Assembly (NCBI RefSeq): GCF_037327425.1
Contig: NZ_CP147846.1
Coordinates: 5,022,001-5,086,000, forward strand
From: Rhodococcus sovatensis
GTDB lineage: Bacteria > Actinomycetota > Actinomycetes > Mycobacteriales > Mycobacteriaceae
Length of the DNA: 64,000 nucleotides
Direction: 5' to 3'
The position numbers and the translations under genes were made by a program. The notes beneath the pieces are model-generated. The model saw only the letters and a program-made list of their open reading frames with translations. It was not told where the DNA came from and did no database searches. This document shows positions 32,367 to 40,020 of this stretch, one piece after another. Each line of letters opens with the position of its first letter. Within the stretch, counting starts at the first letter, position 1.

Positions 32367-34649
32367 CTAGGGATTGCTCTCGAGAACGACGTCGACAGGC
32401 TGTTTGTCATCACGAAGGCCCCGCCAGCTCGGGTGTCGCAGGTGCATCGAGTCGGTCCATTCGTAGAAGCGGACCTCGCCGACCAACGACGGTGTGACCC
32501 ACACTGCATCTGTGCGGTCGGCCGTCGGGAGTCGGTCGGTAAACGGCGATTCCTCGCACTCGAGCGGGGCCAGCATTTCCGCCAATGCGTCCAGGGCTTG
32601 GTCGGTGAAACCCGTGCCCACTCGGCCGAGGTATCGAAGACCGTTCTGCTCCGGGACACCGACCAGCAACGAACCCAGACCGCCTCCTCGGCGCCCGCGT
32701 CCGCGTCGCCAACCACCGATCACGACTTCCTGCGTGCGCCAGTTCTTCGTCTTGATCCAGGTCCTGGCCCGTTTGCCGGGTTGATAGACGGAATCGACGC
32801 GCTTGGCGACCACTCCCTCCCACCCGCGTTCGACGCTGCTCGCGAGCGCATCCTGTGCGGAGCCGGTCAGGGCTTCCGGGACGAGGACCGAGTCCATGCC
32901 GGTGGTGAGTAGTTCCAGCAGTCTGCGTCGGTCGGAGTACTTCTTCTTCAGCAGTGACGTGCCGTTCAGGTAGAGCAGATCGAACGCGACGAAGCGAACG
33001 TCCCTGCCCGTGCTGCTCTGCAACATCTCGAAACTGGTGATTCCATCGGCGTCGAAGACCACGGCTTCACCGTCGAGAACGGCCTCGTGCTCACGCAGGT
33101 CCACGGCGAGCGCTGAAAATCCAGCACCGAATCGTTCCGTCAGGTCCTTTCCCGATCGCGACTCCAGCTTCATCTCGCCGTGCGCAAATCTGGCGATGAC
33201 GCGGAAGCCGTCCCATTTCCCCTCGAAGGCCCAGTCGCCGTCGGGCAGATCGGTGATGTCACCTGCCGTGGCGAGCATCGGCACAATGCTCTTCGGAAGA
33301 TCGTTCGCGGGCTTGTCCTTCATCAGGTGCATCAGCCACTGATTGCCCTTGGTCTTGATCAACGCGAACCGGCCACGAGCTTTCGCGCCGTGCAGGACCA
33401 CGATGACTTCGTTCTCGCGCCACTTCTCGAGCTCGTAGGTTCCCGAGTCCCAGATGGACACTTCGCCGCCGCCGTACTCGCCCTTGGGGATGCTGCCTTC
33501 GAATGTCGCGTATTCGAGCGGGTGGTCCTCGGTGTGGACGGCGAGTCGATTCTGGTTCGGATCGTCGGGGATGTTCTTCGGGACCGCCCAGGACACGAGA
33601 ACGCCGTCGTGTTCGAGTCGAAAGTCGTAGTGCAGGCGACGGGCATGGTGTTCCTGGATGACGAAGGTGTCGTCGTTGCCGCGCGGTTCGGCGCCCACGG
33701 GAATCGGCTCGGATGTCTTCTTCGGGCTTCGCTTGCTGCGGTAGGTGGCGAGCTTGTCGGGCAGGGGCGGTGCGTCTGGAGCCTTCTCGACGGGCGGATC
33801 CAACTCGGCGAGGAGGTCACCGTCGTCGTGAAAGCGTTGCAGAACCTCCTCGAATCTCAGTTGCTCGAGGCCGGACGATTCGAGTTCGTCCCAGGAGCGC
33901 GGCGCAGCGACGGTCGGCGCGGATCGACCACGCATCGAGTACGGCGCAACCGTCGTCTTCTTGCCGTTGTTCTGCGACCAGTCGACGAACACCCGTCCGG
34001 TGCGCCTGGCTTTGGCCATCGTTGCGGTGACGCGGTCGGGTGATCGTTCTTCCAGCAGCGTCGCGACCTGCTTGGCGACGGTCGACGCCCCGGACGGAGT
34101 CAACGGTTTCTCCAACGGAACGTAGAGATGGATGCCCTTGCTCCCGCTCGTGACCGGAAACGCGGTGAACCCGATCTCGGCGATCATGTCCCTGATCTCA
34201 CACGCGACCTCGGCGCACCGACCGAGGTCGACGTCGTCACCGGGGTCGAGGTCGAACACCATCCGGGTCGCCGGGCCCGGGGCGTTGCCGTCGAAGCGCC
34301 ACTGCGGAACGTGCGCCTCGATCGCTGCCTGCTGACCGAGCCACGCCAGATCCGCAGCCGTCGAAAAGAGCGGATACGTCACCACCCGATCGGAATGCTG
34401 CATGTCCCGACGGTCGAGCCACTCCGGCGCCGAGGACGCCAAGTTCTTCTCGAAGAACGACGATTGGTCGACGCCGTTCGGCCAGCGTTTGCGGGTTACG
34501 GGCCGGCCTGCCATGTGCGGGAGCATCGCCGGCGCAATGGCGGTGTAGTACTCGATGATCTGGCTCTTGGTGGTCCCGGTCTCAGGGAACAGCACCTTGT
34601 GCAGGTTGGTCACCGAGACTTTTCGCCCCGCGATGTCGAGCGACGCCAT
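32367..34649 (-). CDS. ligD: Multifunctional NHEJ DNA ligase LigD (Pol-PE-Lig)
   Basis: A 760-aa end-joining protein in mycobacterial domain order. The polymerase/primase domain spans about 1-290, with catalytic Asp residues in RMVFDLDPGDDVDLGR, SGSKGIHLYVPL and DWSQNNGKKTTVAPYS. The 3'-phosphoesterase domain spans about 315-440 (FVIQEHHARRLHYDFRLEHDGVLVSWAVPK). The ATP-dependent ligase domain spans about 450-760 (adenylated Lys in FEGKWDGFRVIARF; EGVVAKRVDSVYQPGKR; WIKTKNWRTQEVVIGG). No ku gene is in the window, which is unusual as ku is often adjacent. Divergent from the SRPBCC gene by 58 bp. Confidence 0.95.
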   Translation of the reverse strand: MASLDIAGRKVSVTNLHKVLFPETGTTKSQIIEYYTAIAPAMLPHMAGRPVTRKRWPNGVDQSSFFEKNLASSAPEWLDRRDMQHSDRVVTYPLFSTAADLAWLGQQAAIEAHVPQWRFDGNAPGPATRMVFDLDPGDDVDLGRCAEVACEIRDMIAEIGFTAFPVTSGSKGIHLYVPLEKPLTPSGASTVAKQVATLLEERSPDRVTATMAKARRTGRVFVDWSQNNGKKTTVAPYSMRGRSAPTVAAPRSWDELESSGLEQLRFEEVLQRFHDDGDLLAELDPPVEKAPDAPPLPDKLATYRSKRSPKKTSEPIPVGAEPRGNDDTFVIQEHHARRLHYDFRLEHDGVLVSWAVPKNIPDDPNQNRLAVHTEDHPLEYATFEGSIPKGEYGGGEVSIWDSGTYELEKWRENEVIVVLHGAKARGRFALIKTKGNQWLMHLMKDKPANDLPKSIVPMLATAGDITDLPDGDWAFEGKWDGFRVIARFAHGEMKLESRSGKDLTERFGAGFSALAVDLREHEAVLDGEAVVFDADGITSFEMLQSSTGRDVRFVAFDLLYLNGTSLLKKKYSDRRRLLELLTTGMDSVLVPEALTGSAQDALASSVERGWEGVVAKRVDSVYQPGKRARTWIKTKNWRTQEVVIGGWRRGRGRRGGGLGSLLVGVPEQNGLRYLGRVGTGFTDQALDALAEMLAPLECEESPFTDRLPTADRTDAVWVTPSLVGEVRFYEWTDSMHLRHPSWRGLRDDKQPVDVVLESNP

Positions 34650-34707
34650 TGCCCAAGGCTAGCGCTCTGCGGAGGCTGCCGCGCCGGACCTGTGCCAAGC
34701 TCGACGG

Positions 34708-35136
34708 ATGGCAAAGATCAGCGTCTCGGTGGAAATGCCCGAAAACCCGCAGGGTGCGTGGGACAAGGCGTCGGCGCTGGATCGGTTCGACGAATGGATG
34801 ACGATCCACGGCGGCTGGTGCAGTCCGCCGCCGAAAGAACTGAACAAGGGCACCGAGGTCGAGTCCCTCGTCAAGGTCAAAGGCTTCAAGAACACGATCA
34901 AGTGGACCTTCACGGAGTACAAGGAACCCGAGCTCATCGAGATGTCGGGCAAGGGGAAGGGCGGCATCAAGATCTCGCTGACCATTCACGTGAAAGAGCA
35001 CTCGGAGGGGTCCGAACTGACGCTCGACGCCTACTTCGGTGGCGGCGTCCTCTTCGGCCCGGTCGGGTCCGTCGTCGCGCGTGCGCTCGATACCGACGTC
35101 AAGCAGTCGGTGGCGAACCTGGCGGCGCTGGAGTAG
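34708..35136 (+). CDS. SRPBCC protein, Rv0910-like
   Basis: A 142-aa START/Bet v1-fold protein. MAKISVSVEMPENPQGAWDKASALDRFDEWMTIHGGW followed by alternating strands resembles Rv0910 of M. tuberculosis, described as the toxin of the Rv0909-Rv0910 pair. No small Rv0909-like antitoxin reading frame is seen on either side (59 bp upstream, 74 bp downstream), so a toxin role is doubtful. It could simply be a polyketide-cyclase-like lipid-binding protein. The last 20 residues form an amphipathic helix. Confidence 0.75.
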   Translation: MAKISVSVEMPENPQGAWDKASALDRFDEWMTIHGGWCSPPPKELNKGTEVESLVKVKGFKNTIKWTFTEYKEPELIEMSGKGKGGIKISLTIHVKEHSEGSELTLDAYFGGGVLFGPVGSVVARALDTDVKQSVANLAALE

Positions 35137-35210
35137 TTACCGGGAACCGATCGGGCCTCCCTTGCGTCCAACACAGTGACTGTGCAATCGGTGCTGACGG
35201 GGGTTTCGCT

Positions 35211-35534
35211 ATGTTGCTGGAAGTGGATGCCTTCGCGTTGCGGGTATTTTCGAGTTCTACGAAAGCCATCGCCGCAGACTTGGAGGAGTTGAGCCACGCC
35301 GAGAGCCTCGCGGTCTTGGTCAGGGCGGTGCCCGGCACCGGCGTCGGCGCACTCGCTACCCGACTCGATCGGATCGTTTCGGAACAAGTCGGGTCGGCGT
35401 CACGGAAGGTCGGTGCGTTGGCAGATTCGCTTGCAGCCTCCGCCGTCTCCTACCGAAACGCAGATGACGCGCACGCAGTCGGCCTATCCGCCGTCGCCGG
35501 ATCCGGGGCGCGCGTCGTTCCGAAGGATCTGTGA
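35211..35534 (+). CDS. EspC-like small helical protein, probable type VII secretion partner
   Basis: A 107-aa protein with two predicted helices, opening MLLEVDAFALRVFSSSTKAIAADLEEL and closing with SYRNADDAHAVGLSAVAG. This length and layout match the ESX/EspC-like (DUF2580-type) helical hairpin family. It is the first gene of a three-gene overlapping operon; its TGA overlaps the next start in GTGA. It may chaperone or co-secrete with the next protein. Confidence 0.6.
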   Translation: MLLEVDAFALRVFSSSTKAIAADLEELSHAESLAVLVRAVPGTGVGALATRLDRIVSEQVGSASRKVGALADSLAASAVSYRNADDAHAVGLSAVAGSGARVVPKDL

Positions 35535-36571
35535 CGGTCGGGGTCTACTCCGTGAAGGAGTGGGTAACGGACACATTCGTGGACGCGGGGGCGGCGCTTC
35601 GATCGCTGCAGGAGGAACTCGCGAACAGTGCAGCGGATGTCTCGCGAAACGTCGACGGCCTACTCGGCGTGTGGCGCGGATCCACTGCCGAAGCGGCCAG
35701 TACGCAGTTGTTCACTCATCGGGACGGCCTCGACCGACTATCGGTCGAAGTCGGCAACCTCGCCGCTCGGCTCGGTAGAGGTGGTGAAGTGTTGTCGAAT
35801 GCAAGAACACATGTCCTTTCTCTGGTGGGCGACGCCGAGAGCGCTGGATTCGCCGTCGCGGACGACGGGACGGTCAGTGCCGCCGGTCGGATCGCTGCGC
35901 TGGAGACATCCGGCGATGCCGTCGGGCATGCCGCCGCGGAAGAAGTTCGCAACCAGTGTCGGGCCCTGACTCTGGAAATCGTTCATGCGCTTCGTCGAGC
36001 CGACGATGCAGTGGACCAGGTGGAAAAGGATCTCGCGGCCGCAGCCGACGCATTCGAAGGAGGCGACACGCCAGCGGCGTTGCTGGGATCGCTGCCGTCA
36101 CCGACGAGTAGTGAATCGATAGGGCCCGCGGGCGGCTACTGGGACATCGATTACTCCACACCGTTGCCGAATGACCAGATGCCATACGGGCCTTACGACA
36201 CATCCACCATTGCGATCGATCCTGAGACCGAGGGAAACACCGGTCCATGGACCGCACCGTTGAGCATTGTCGAAGATCCGGCGAATCCGGATGCAATCGT
36301 GGCGACCGCACAGACGCAGTATCGAATTCGCGTGGTGGGTTCGACACCGACCGATCACCAGGTGATCATGGTCGACGGGACTTACTACCCCGCGACGTAC
36401 TACGAATATGAGTACGAGATCCAGGAATCGTCGCGCATCACGAATCACATCGAGCCGGGTCTCGACGCCATATATCCCGGAGCTTGGTCCGATTGGCAGC
36501 CGCTCACCTACGACGACATCATGGCCCTGCAGAATCAGTACCCGGAGGACGTGATCTATGTACCTCGATAG
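35531..36571 (+). CDS. WXG/LXG-like secreted protein with C-terminal Tyr/acidic domain
   Basis: A 346-aa protein. Residues 1 to about 165 are helical, with a WXG-type turn (LLGVWRGSTAEAASTQ) near residue 49. A long coiled-coil-prone stretch follows, as in ESX/LXG substrates. After a linker (about 170-190) comes a separate acidic, Tyr-rich C-terminal domain of about 150 residues (GGYWDIDYSTPLPNDQMPYG; TYYPATYYEYEYEIQE) with no recognised family. It has no signal peptide or TM segment. It starts at GTG 35531 in a GTGA overlap and overlaps the next gene by 14 nt. The layout suggests a type VII effector with a specialised tip; toxicity is unproven. Confidence 0.65.
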   Translation: MTVGVYSVKEWVTDTFVDAGAALRSLQEELANSAADVSRNVDGLLGVWRGSTAEAASTQLFTHRDGLDRLSVEVGNLAARLGRGGEVLSNARTHVLSLVGDAESAGFAVADDGTVSAAGRIAALETSGDAVGHAAAEEVRNQCRALTLEIVHALRRADDAVDQVEKDLAAAADAFEGGDTPAALLGSLPSPTSSESIGPAGGYWDIDYSTPLPNDQMPYGPYDTSTIAIDPETEGNTGPWTAPLSIVEDPANPDAIVATAQTQYRIRVVGSTPTDHQVIMVDGTYYPATYYEYEYEIQESSRITNHIEPGLDAIYPGAWSDWQPLTYDDIMALQNQYPEDVIYVPR

Positions 36572-36998
36572 AAGGCGATGGGCTGCAACCGCAGTGTCGA
36601 TGGCATGCGCAGCGACGATCGTGACGGGGTGCAACGGGGTCGGCGGTCCATCGGATTGCGAGATCGCCGACGAGATCGACTCGTCGATCAGTCCGCTTCA
36701 GCGCGAACTGCAGGACGACGCGCTGAGCGGATACGAGGATCCCATCGAGTATCGCCGACATATCGCCAACCTGTACGAGCAGATCGGCGACAACATCACC
36801 GCGTCTGTCCCGCGAATGGACGAGGGGGAAGTGAAGGACGCGGCAGCGAGCCTTGCCGGAAGCTACACCGCACTCGGCGAGTCCATCGAGCACGATATTT
36901 CGGCGACCGGTGGGCACTCCGCAGACATCGCCCGCGGAAACGACCTTCTCGACGCGCTGGCTCGATCCACCGCTGACTACCGAGCTCAGTGCGACTGA
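36558..36998 (+). CDS. Small lipoprotein of the type-VII-like operon
   Basis: A 146-aa lipoprotein. The signal sequence RRRWAATAVSMACAATIVTGCNG ends with lipobox VTGC, Cys25. The mature part is helical and acidic (ISPLQRELQDDALSGYEDP, EYRRHIANLYEQIGDNITAS), with a conserved-looking Cys at the C-terminus that could pair with CEIAD. No family recognised. It overlaps the preceding effector-like gene by 14 nt, so the two are co-translated. An immunity or surface-anchoring role is a hypothesis. Confidence 0.75.
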   Translation: MYLDRRRWAATAVSMACAATIVTGCNGVGGPSDCEIADEIDSSISPLQRELQDDALSGYEDPIEYRRHIANLYEQIGDNITASVPRMDEGEVKDAAASLAGSYTALGESIEHDISATGGHSADIARGNDLLDALARSTADYRAQCD

Positions 36999-37198
36999 GG
37001 CTCTCCGTCGACCGCGCTGGTGCCGGGGCCGCCGTCGGCAGCCGTGTTTCCGACAACACCACCACCGCCGTAGGCACCTGGAAGTGGATGACGGAACTCG
37101 TAATGCCGTCCGGCGCGTCTACGGGTCTTGATGGTTCGGGCGAAGAACCAAAATGCAGCAACCACTGCCGCCGGAACCACCACGATCAGGATCTCCAC
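36986..37198 (-). CDS. Small single-pass membrane protein
   Basis: A 70-aa protein from GTG 37198, with a purine-rich AGAGG about 12 nt upstream. One transmembrane helix (VEILIVVVPAAVVAAFWFFA), then positive KTRRRAGRH, then a Gly-rich soluble tail. Its 3' end overlaps the convergent lipoprotein gene by 13 nt. The frame is open further upstream to 37267. Function unknown. Confidence 0.55.
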   Translation of the reverse strand: MEILIVVVPAAVVAAFWFFARTIKTRRRAGRHYEFRHPLPGAYGGGGVVGNTAADGGPGTSAVDGEPQSH

Positions 37199-37231
37199 GT
37201 CTTGACCAGCCTCTTTCCGCGATCCGAATGT

Positions 37232-37322
37232 GTTCCCGCGATCCCGATTGCACTCGCGGGAACGCAATCTACTCGCGGGAAGAAAATGGGCACTCGCGGG
37301 AAACCAGGGGCGTTCGCGGGAA
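37232..37322. repeat. Five-copy TCGCGGGAA repeat array
   Basis: TCGCGGGAA at 37254, 37273, 37294 and 37314 (direct, spaced 19-21 bp) and one inverted copy at 37233-37241. The inverted copy and the first direct copy form a perfect 10-bp stem (GTTCCCGCGA/TCGCGGGAAC). It occupies the gap upstream of the small membrane protein gene and downstream of the next minus-strand gene. Confidence 0.85.
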
Positions 37323-37349
37323 CCGGTGGGCGCCCAGCCAGCCGCCCTT

Positions 37350-37766
37350 TTACGCCGCCTGTCGTGTTCGGCGCAACCACCACAACCCGGCGATCGGGAG
37401 CACCACCGGGATGAACACGTAGCCCTGGCCGAAGTGGGACCACACCGTCGCGTCGGGGAAGTCGTCGGGCTGGATATAGCTCAGAGCGCCGATGGCGAGC
37501 ACGCCGACGAGTTCGATCACGCACGAGATGGTCACGACCCGGCGTGAGGCTTCGGTGGCGCGCGCGAGCCCGACCGTCGCGACTATGTAGACCACCGCAG
37601 CGACCGCCGACAGGATGTAGGCGAACGGTGCGACGTCGAACCGCGTCGTCAGCTGCACGATCGACCGCGACGTGGCCGCCACTGCGAACACCGCGTAGAC
37701 CGCGATCAGGAACCGCCCGAATCCGGTGCGGGTGGCGTTCTTCAGAGAGTCGGAGCGCTCAGGCAT
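37350..37766 (-). CDS. Four-TM conserved membrane protein
   Basis: A 138-aa membrane protein with about four hydrophobic segments (FLIAVYAVFAVAATSRSIVQL; YILSAVAAVVYIVATVGLA; ISCVIELVGVLAIGAL; GYVFIPVVLPIAGLWWL). No known domain. ATG 37766 lies inside the end of the preceding membrane gene (8-nt overlap), so the two are co-translated and may form a heteromer. Confidence 0.75.
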   Translation of the reverse strand: MPERSDSLKNATRTGFGRFLIAVYAVFAVAATSRSIVQLTTRFDVAPFAYILSAVAAVVYIVATVGLARATEASRRVVTISCVIELVGVLAIGALSYIQPDDFPDATVWSHFGQGYVFIPVVLPIAGLWWLRRTRQAA

Positions 37767-38139
37767 ATCCCGCCCATATCTGGCTGAGGCGCAGCACCAT
37801 GGCTGCGAGGGTGACAACGGCGACGAGCAGAACGGCCGTGCCGCCGCGCGAACGATCACCGAGCGACCACCAGGTGCCGATCGGCAGCAGGAGCAACAGC
37901 CCGATGAGGTATGCCCCGAACGTGAGCCGATGGATGTCGCGGTCGCTGGTGAACATCATGACGAATCCGACAACCGCTTGCACCAGCACCACGGCCTCGG
38001 TGGCCGAGATGGTCCAGAACAACGCGCGGTCCGACTTGTTCTTCAGCAACACCGGTGTGTTCCGGGCGAGCTTGACGAGAACCCACACGCCGACGACGAG
38101 TGACATCACGTACAGCAGGCCGGTAACGGCGCCGATCAT
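37759..38139 (-). CDS. Membrane protein, partner of the downstream four-TM protein
   Basis: A 126-aa membrane protein with about four hydrophobic segments (MIGAVTGLLYVMSLVVGVWVLV; VVLVQAVVGFVMMFTS; FGAYLIGLLLLLPIGTWWSL; AVLLVAVVTLAAMVLRL). No family recognised. Its stop overlaps the next gene start by 8 nt. It is divergent from the Nit1 cluster, and the GlnR-box-like array lies 74 nt upstream of its ATG, so nitrogen control could extend to it. Confidence 0.75.
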   Translation of the reverse strand: MIGAVTGLLYVMSLVVGVWVLVKLARNTPVLLKNKSDRALFWTISATEAVVLVQAVVGFVMMFTSDRDIHRLTFGAYLIGLLLLLPIGTWWSLGDRSRGGTAVLLVAVVTLAAMVLRLSQIWAGYA

Positions 38140-38212
38140 CGAATCCTCTTGGTTGGTGCGGGCGGGCGTGCGAACAACCCCCAGCGTATCGGTGCTACAT
38201 CCCATCACCACT

Positions 38213-38261
38213 GTGAGGCCTTCGAAACAGTCCGTTATTCCGTAGGTGACCAATCGGAAAT
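38213..38261 (+). promoter_or_regulatory. GlnR-box-like array upstream of the Nit1 cluster
   Basis: Two modules of the GlnR pattern GTnAC-N6-GAAAC are present: GTGAG-N6-GAAAC (38213-38228) and GTGAC-N6-GAAAT (38246-38261). They are offset by 33 bp, three helical turns. The array ends 168 nt before the first cluster start codon. Nitrogen-starvation control fits the cluster's known behaviour. Confidence 0.55.
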
Positions 38262-38333
38262 GGATGCGGCCTGTACTAGTCACATGGCCGAAGTCCATCT
38301 GCGGCTTGAATTCTTCTCTCCCCGGTGGCCAAC

Positions 38334-38378
38334 GCTTGCCCACCCGGCTGCTTTCCCACCCAAACCGCTTGCCCACCC
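38334..38378 (+). repeat. Three GCTTGCCCACCC direct repeats
   Basis: GCTTGCCCACCC at 38334, GCTTTCCCACCC at 38350 and GCTTGCCCACCC at 38367, spaced 16-17 bp. They lie in the leader region of the Nit1 cluster, 52-96 nt before its start codon. Confidence 0.7.
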
Positions 38379-38429
38379 AACCGAACGGCAAGTTTCTCAT
38401 CCAGTGCCATTCCGACCACAGGAGCATCA

Positions 38430-38954
38430 GTGTCCGATATCGACAACGCCATCGCCGAGAACATCGCCAAGTCCCTCGGGGAGATCCCGCACCCTTCACT
38501 ACCCAAGGGCAGCAACATCTACGGCTCCACGAAGATATTTCCGGACTACAAGGCGGAGGACGGCGAAAGCTACTTCACCCTCGTCCACGGCATCGCGCAC
38601 GAGTCCTCGGTGAGCTTCGTGGCCGTACTGCAAGCCACTCGTGCACTGCGCAAAGGCTTCGAATCGGCGATGTACTTCTACGGGCCGGGGGCAATCAATT
38701 GCCTTGCCACACGCGGATTTCCGACGACCGGTGACTCGGGATTCCCGGGTGAGCAGAACATCAACGACTCGCTCGCGACGTTCATCGCGGAGGGCGGCAC
38801 CGTGTTCTGTTGCCGCTTCGGTCTCGCTCTGCACGGCGGTCGTGAAGAGGATCTGATCGAGGGTGTCATCCCGGCGCACCCGCTCGACGTTCAGGACGCG
38901 CTCATTCACTACGCACGCAAGGGCGCGATCATCAACTCGACCTACATGGTCTAG
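38430..38954 (+). CDS. Sll0783/MSMEG_0572 family nitrogen-starvation protein
   Basis: A 174-aa protein, first gene of the Nit1 cluster. SVSFVAVLQATRALRKGFESAMYFYGPGAINCLATRGFPTTGDSGFPGEQ is a highly conserved core of the family; the fold resembles DsrE-like proteins. Cys residues (INCLA, VFCCRFG) are present but no catalysis is established. GTG 38430 has GGAG 6 nt upstream. In cyanobacteria the Sll0783 gene is strongly induced on nitrogen starvation; direct function is unknown. Confidence 0.9.
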   Translation: MSDIDNAIAENIAKSLGEIPHPSLPKGSNIYGSTKIFPDYKAEDGESYFTLVHGIAHESSVSFVAVLQATRALRKGFESAMYFYGPGAINCLATRGFPTTGDSGFPGEQNINDSLATFIAEGGTVFCCRFGLALHGGREEDLIEGVIPAHPLDVQDALIHYARKGAIINSTYMV

Positions 38955-38964
38955 GAGAGAAGTC

Positions 38965-40020
38965 ATGTCGGTCAGTACGCGTGTAGACCTGGCGTTGCTC
39001 GGAGTAAGGGGAACGCCTCCGGTCAACAGAACGGCCGGCGCCGGGCCCAGCGACGACGGGCATGTTCGCATCGATGGCATCGGCGCAGCCATCCCTCGTA
39101 ATCCGCTCAGCCCCTTCGTTCTCGACGAAGGACGAATCCTGTTCGACGGCAGCGACACCGGACTCGACGTGCAGACCATCGAGCGTCCGAAATTCTACGA
39201 CCTCACCACCTCCGACGGCATCGCCTACGAGAAGATCGCCAAGCTTCACGGATCCAGTGTCCTCGCCACGACCGTGGTCCAGACCTGCATCCGCTACGAC
39301 GAGGATCAGCGATGCCGCTTCTGTTCCATCGAAGCCTCGCTGGAGGCCGGGGATACCGTCGCCGTCAAGACTCCAGCGCAGTTGGCCGAGGTCGCCGAGG
39401 CTGCGGTTCGACTCGACGGCGTCACTCAGATGGTCATGACGACGGGTACGTCGGCGGCGAAGGATCGTGGTGCGCGTCATCTCGCGCGCTGTGTGAAGGC
39501 GATCAAGGCAGTGGTCCCGAACCTGCCCATTCAGGTCCAGTGCGAGCCGCCCGGAGATCTGCAGACCATCACCGACCTGTACGAGGCGGGCGCAGAATCC
39601 ATCGGGATCCATGTCGAATCGCTCGACGACGACGTGCGCCGGAGATGGATGCCGGGCAAGGCGTCGGTCTCCATGGACGAGTATCGGGCGGCGTGGGCCG
39701 AAGCAGTCAGAGTGTTCGGACGTAACCAGGTCTCGACTTACATTCTGGTCGGACTGGGTGAAGACCCCGACGAATTGGTCTCGGGTGCAGCGGAACTGAT
39801 CGAGATGGGGGTGTACCCGTTCGTCGTCCCGTTCCGTCCACTGGGCGGAACACTTGCCGTCGACGTCGACCACGCGGTGGCCCCGAATCGTGATGTGCTC
39901 GAAAGCGTCACCCGACGAGTTGCCAAGGAACTCCAGGCGGCCTCGATGCTCGGTGCCGATCAGAAGGCCGGTTGCGCTGCATGCGGGGCATGCAGCGTCC
40001 TCCAGAACGCAGGTGGCTGA
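38965..40020 (+). CDS. MSMEG_0568 family radical SAM protein (Nit1 cluster)
   Basis: A 351-aa radical SAM enzyme. The cluster-binding Cys residues have the unusual spacing CX8CX2C (CIRYDEDQRCRFC) instead of CX3CX2C. A second Cys-rich motif, GCAACGACS, closes the protein and may bind an auxiliary Fe-S cluster. VEPGDLQ-like QCEPPGDLQTI and HVESLDDDVRRRWMPGK mark the barrel. AGGAG precedes ATG 38965. Its stop and the next start share one base (TGATG). Reaction unknown; it presumably modifies a substrate shared with the neighbouring nitrilase and flavoprotein. Confidence 0.9.
   Translation: MSVSTRVDLALLGVRGTPPVNRTAGAGPSDDGHVRIDGIGAAIPRNPLSPFVLDEGRILFDGSDTGLDVQTIERPKFYDLTTSDGIAYEKIAKLHGSSVLATTVVQTCIRYDEDQRCRFCSIEASLEAGDTVAVKTPAQLAEVAEAAVRLDGVTQMVMTTGTSAAKDRGARHLARCVKAIKAVVPNLPIQVQCEPPGDLQTITDLYEAGAESIGIHVESLDDDVRRRWMPGKASVSMDEYRAAWAEAVRVFGRNQVSTYILVGLGEDPDELVSGAAELIEMGVYPFVVPFRPLGGTLAVDVDHAVAPNRDVLESVTRRVAKELQAASMLGADQKAGCAACGACSVLQNAGG

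Noticed and set aside
34128..35534. Long frame reaching the EspC-like gene
   Set aside because: Everything before 35211 is antisense to ligD or out of frame with the SRPBCC gene. Only the ATG 35211 part looks like protein.
37232..37322. Considered as a CRISPR array
   Set aside because: The repeat is only 9-10 bp with about 10-bp spacers and one inverted copy; no cas genes are near.
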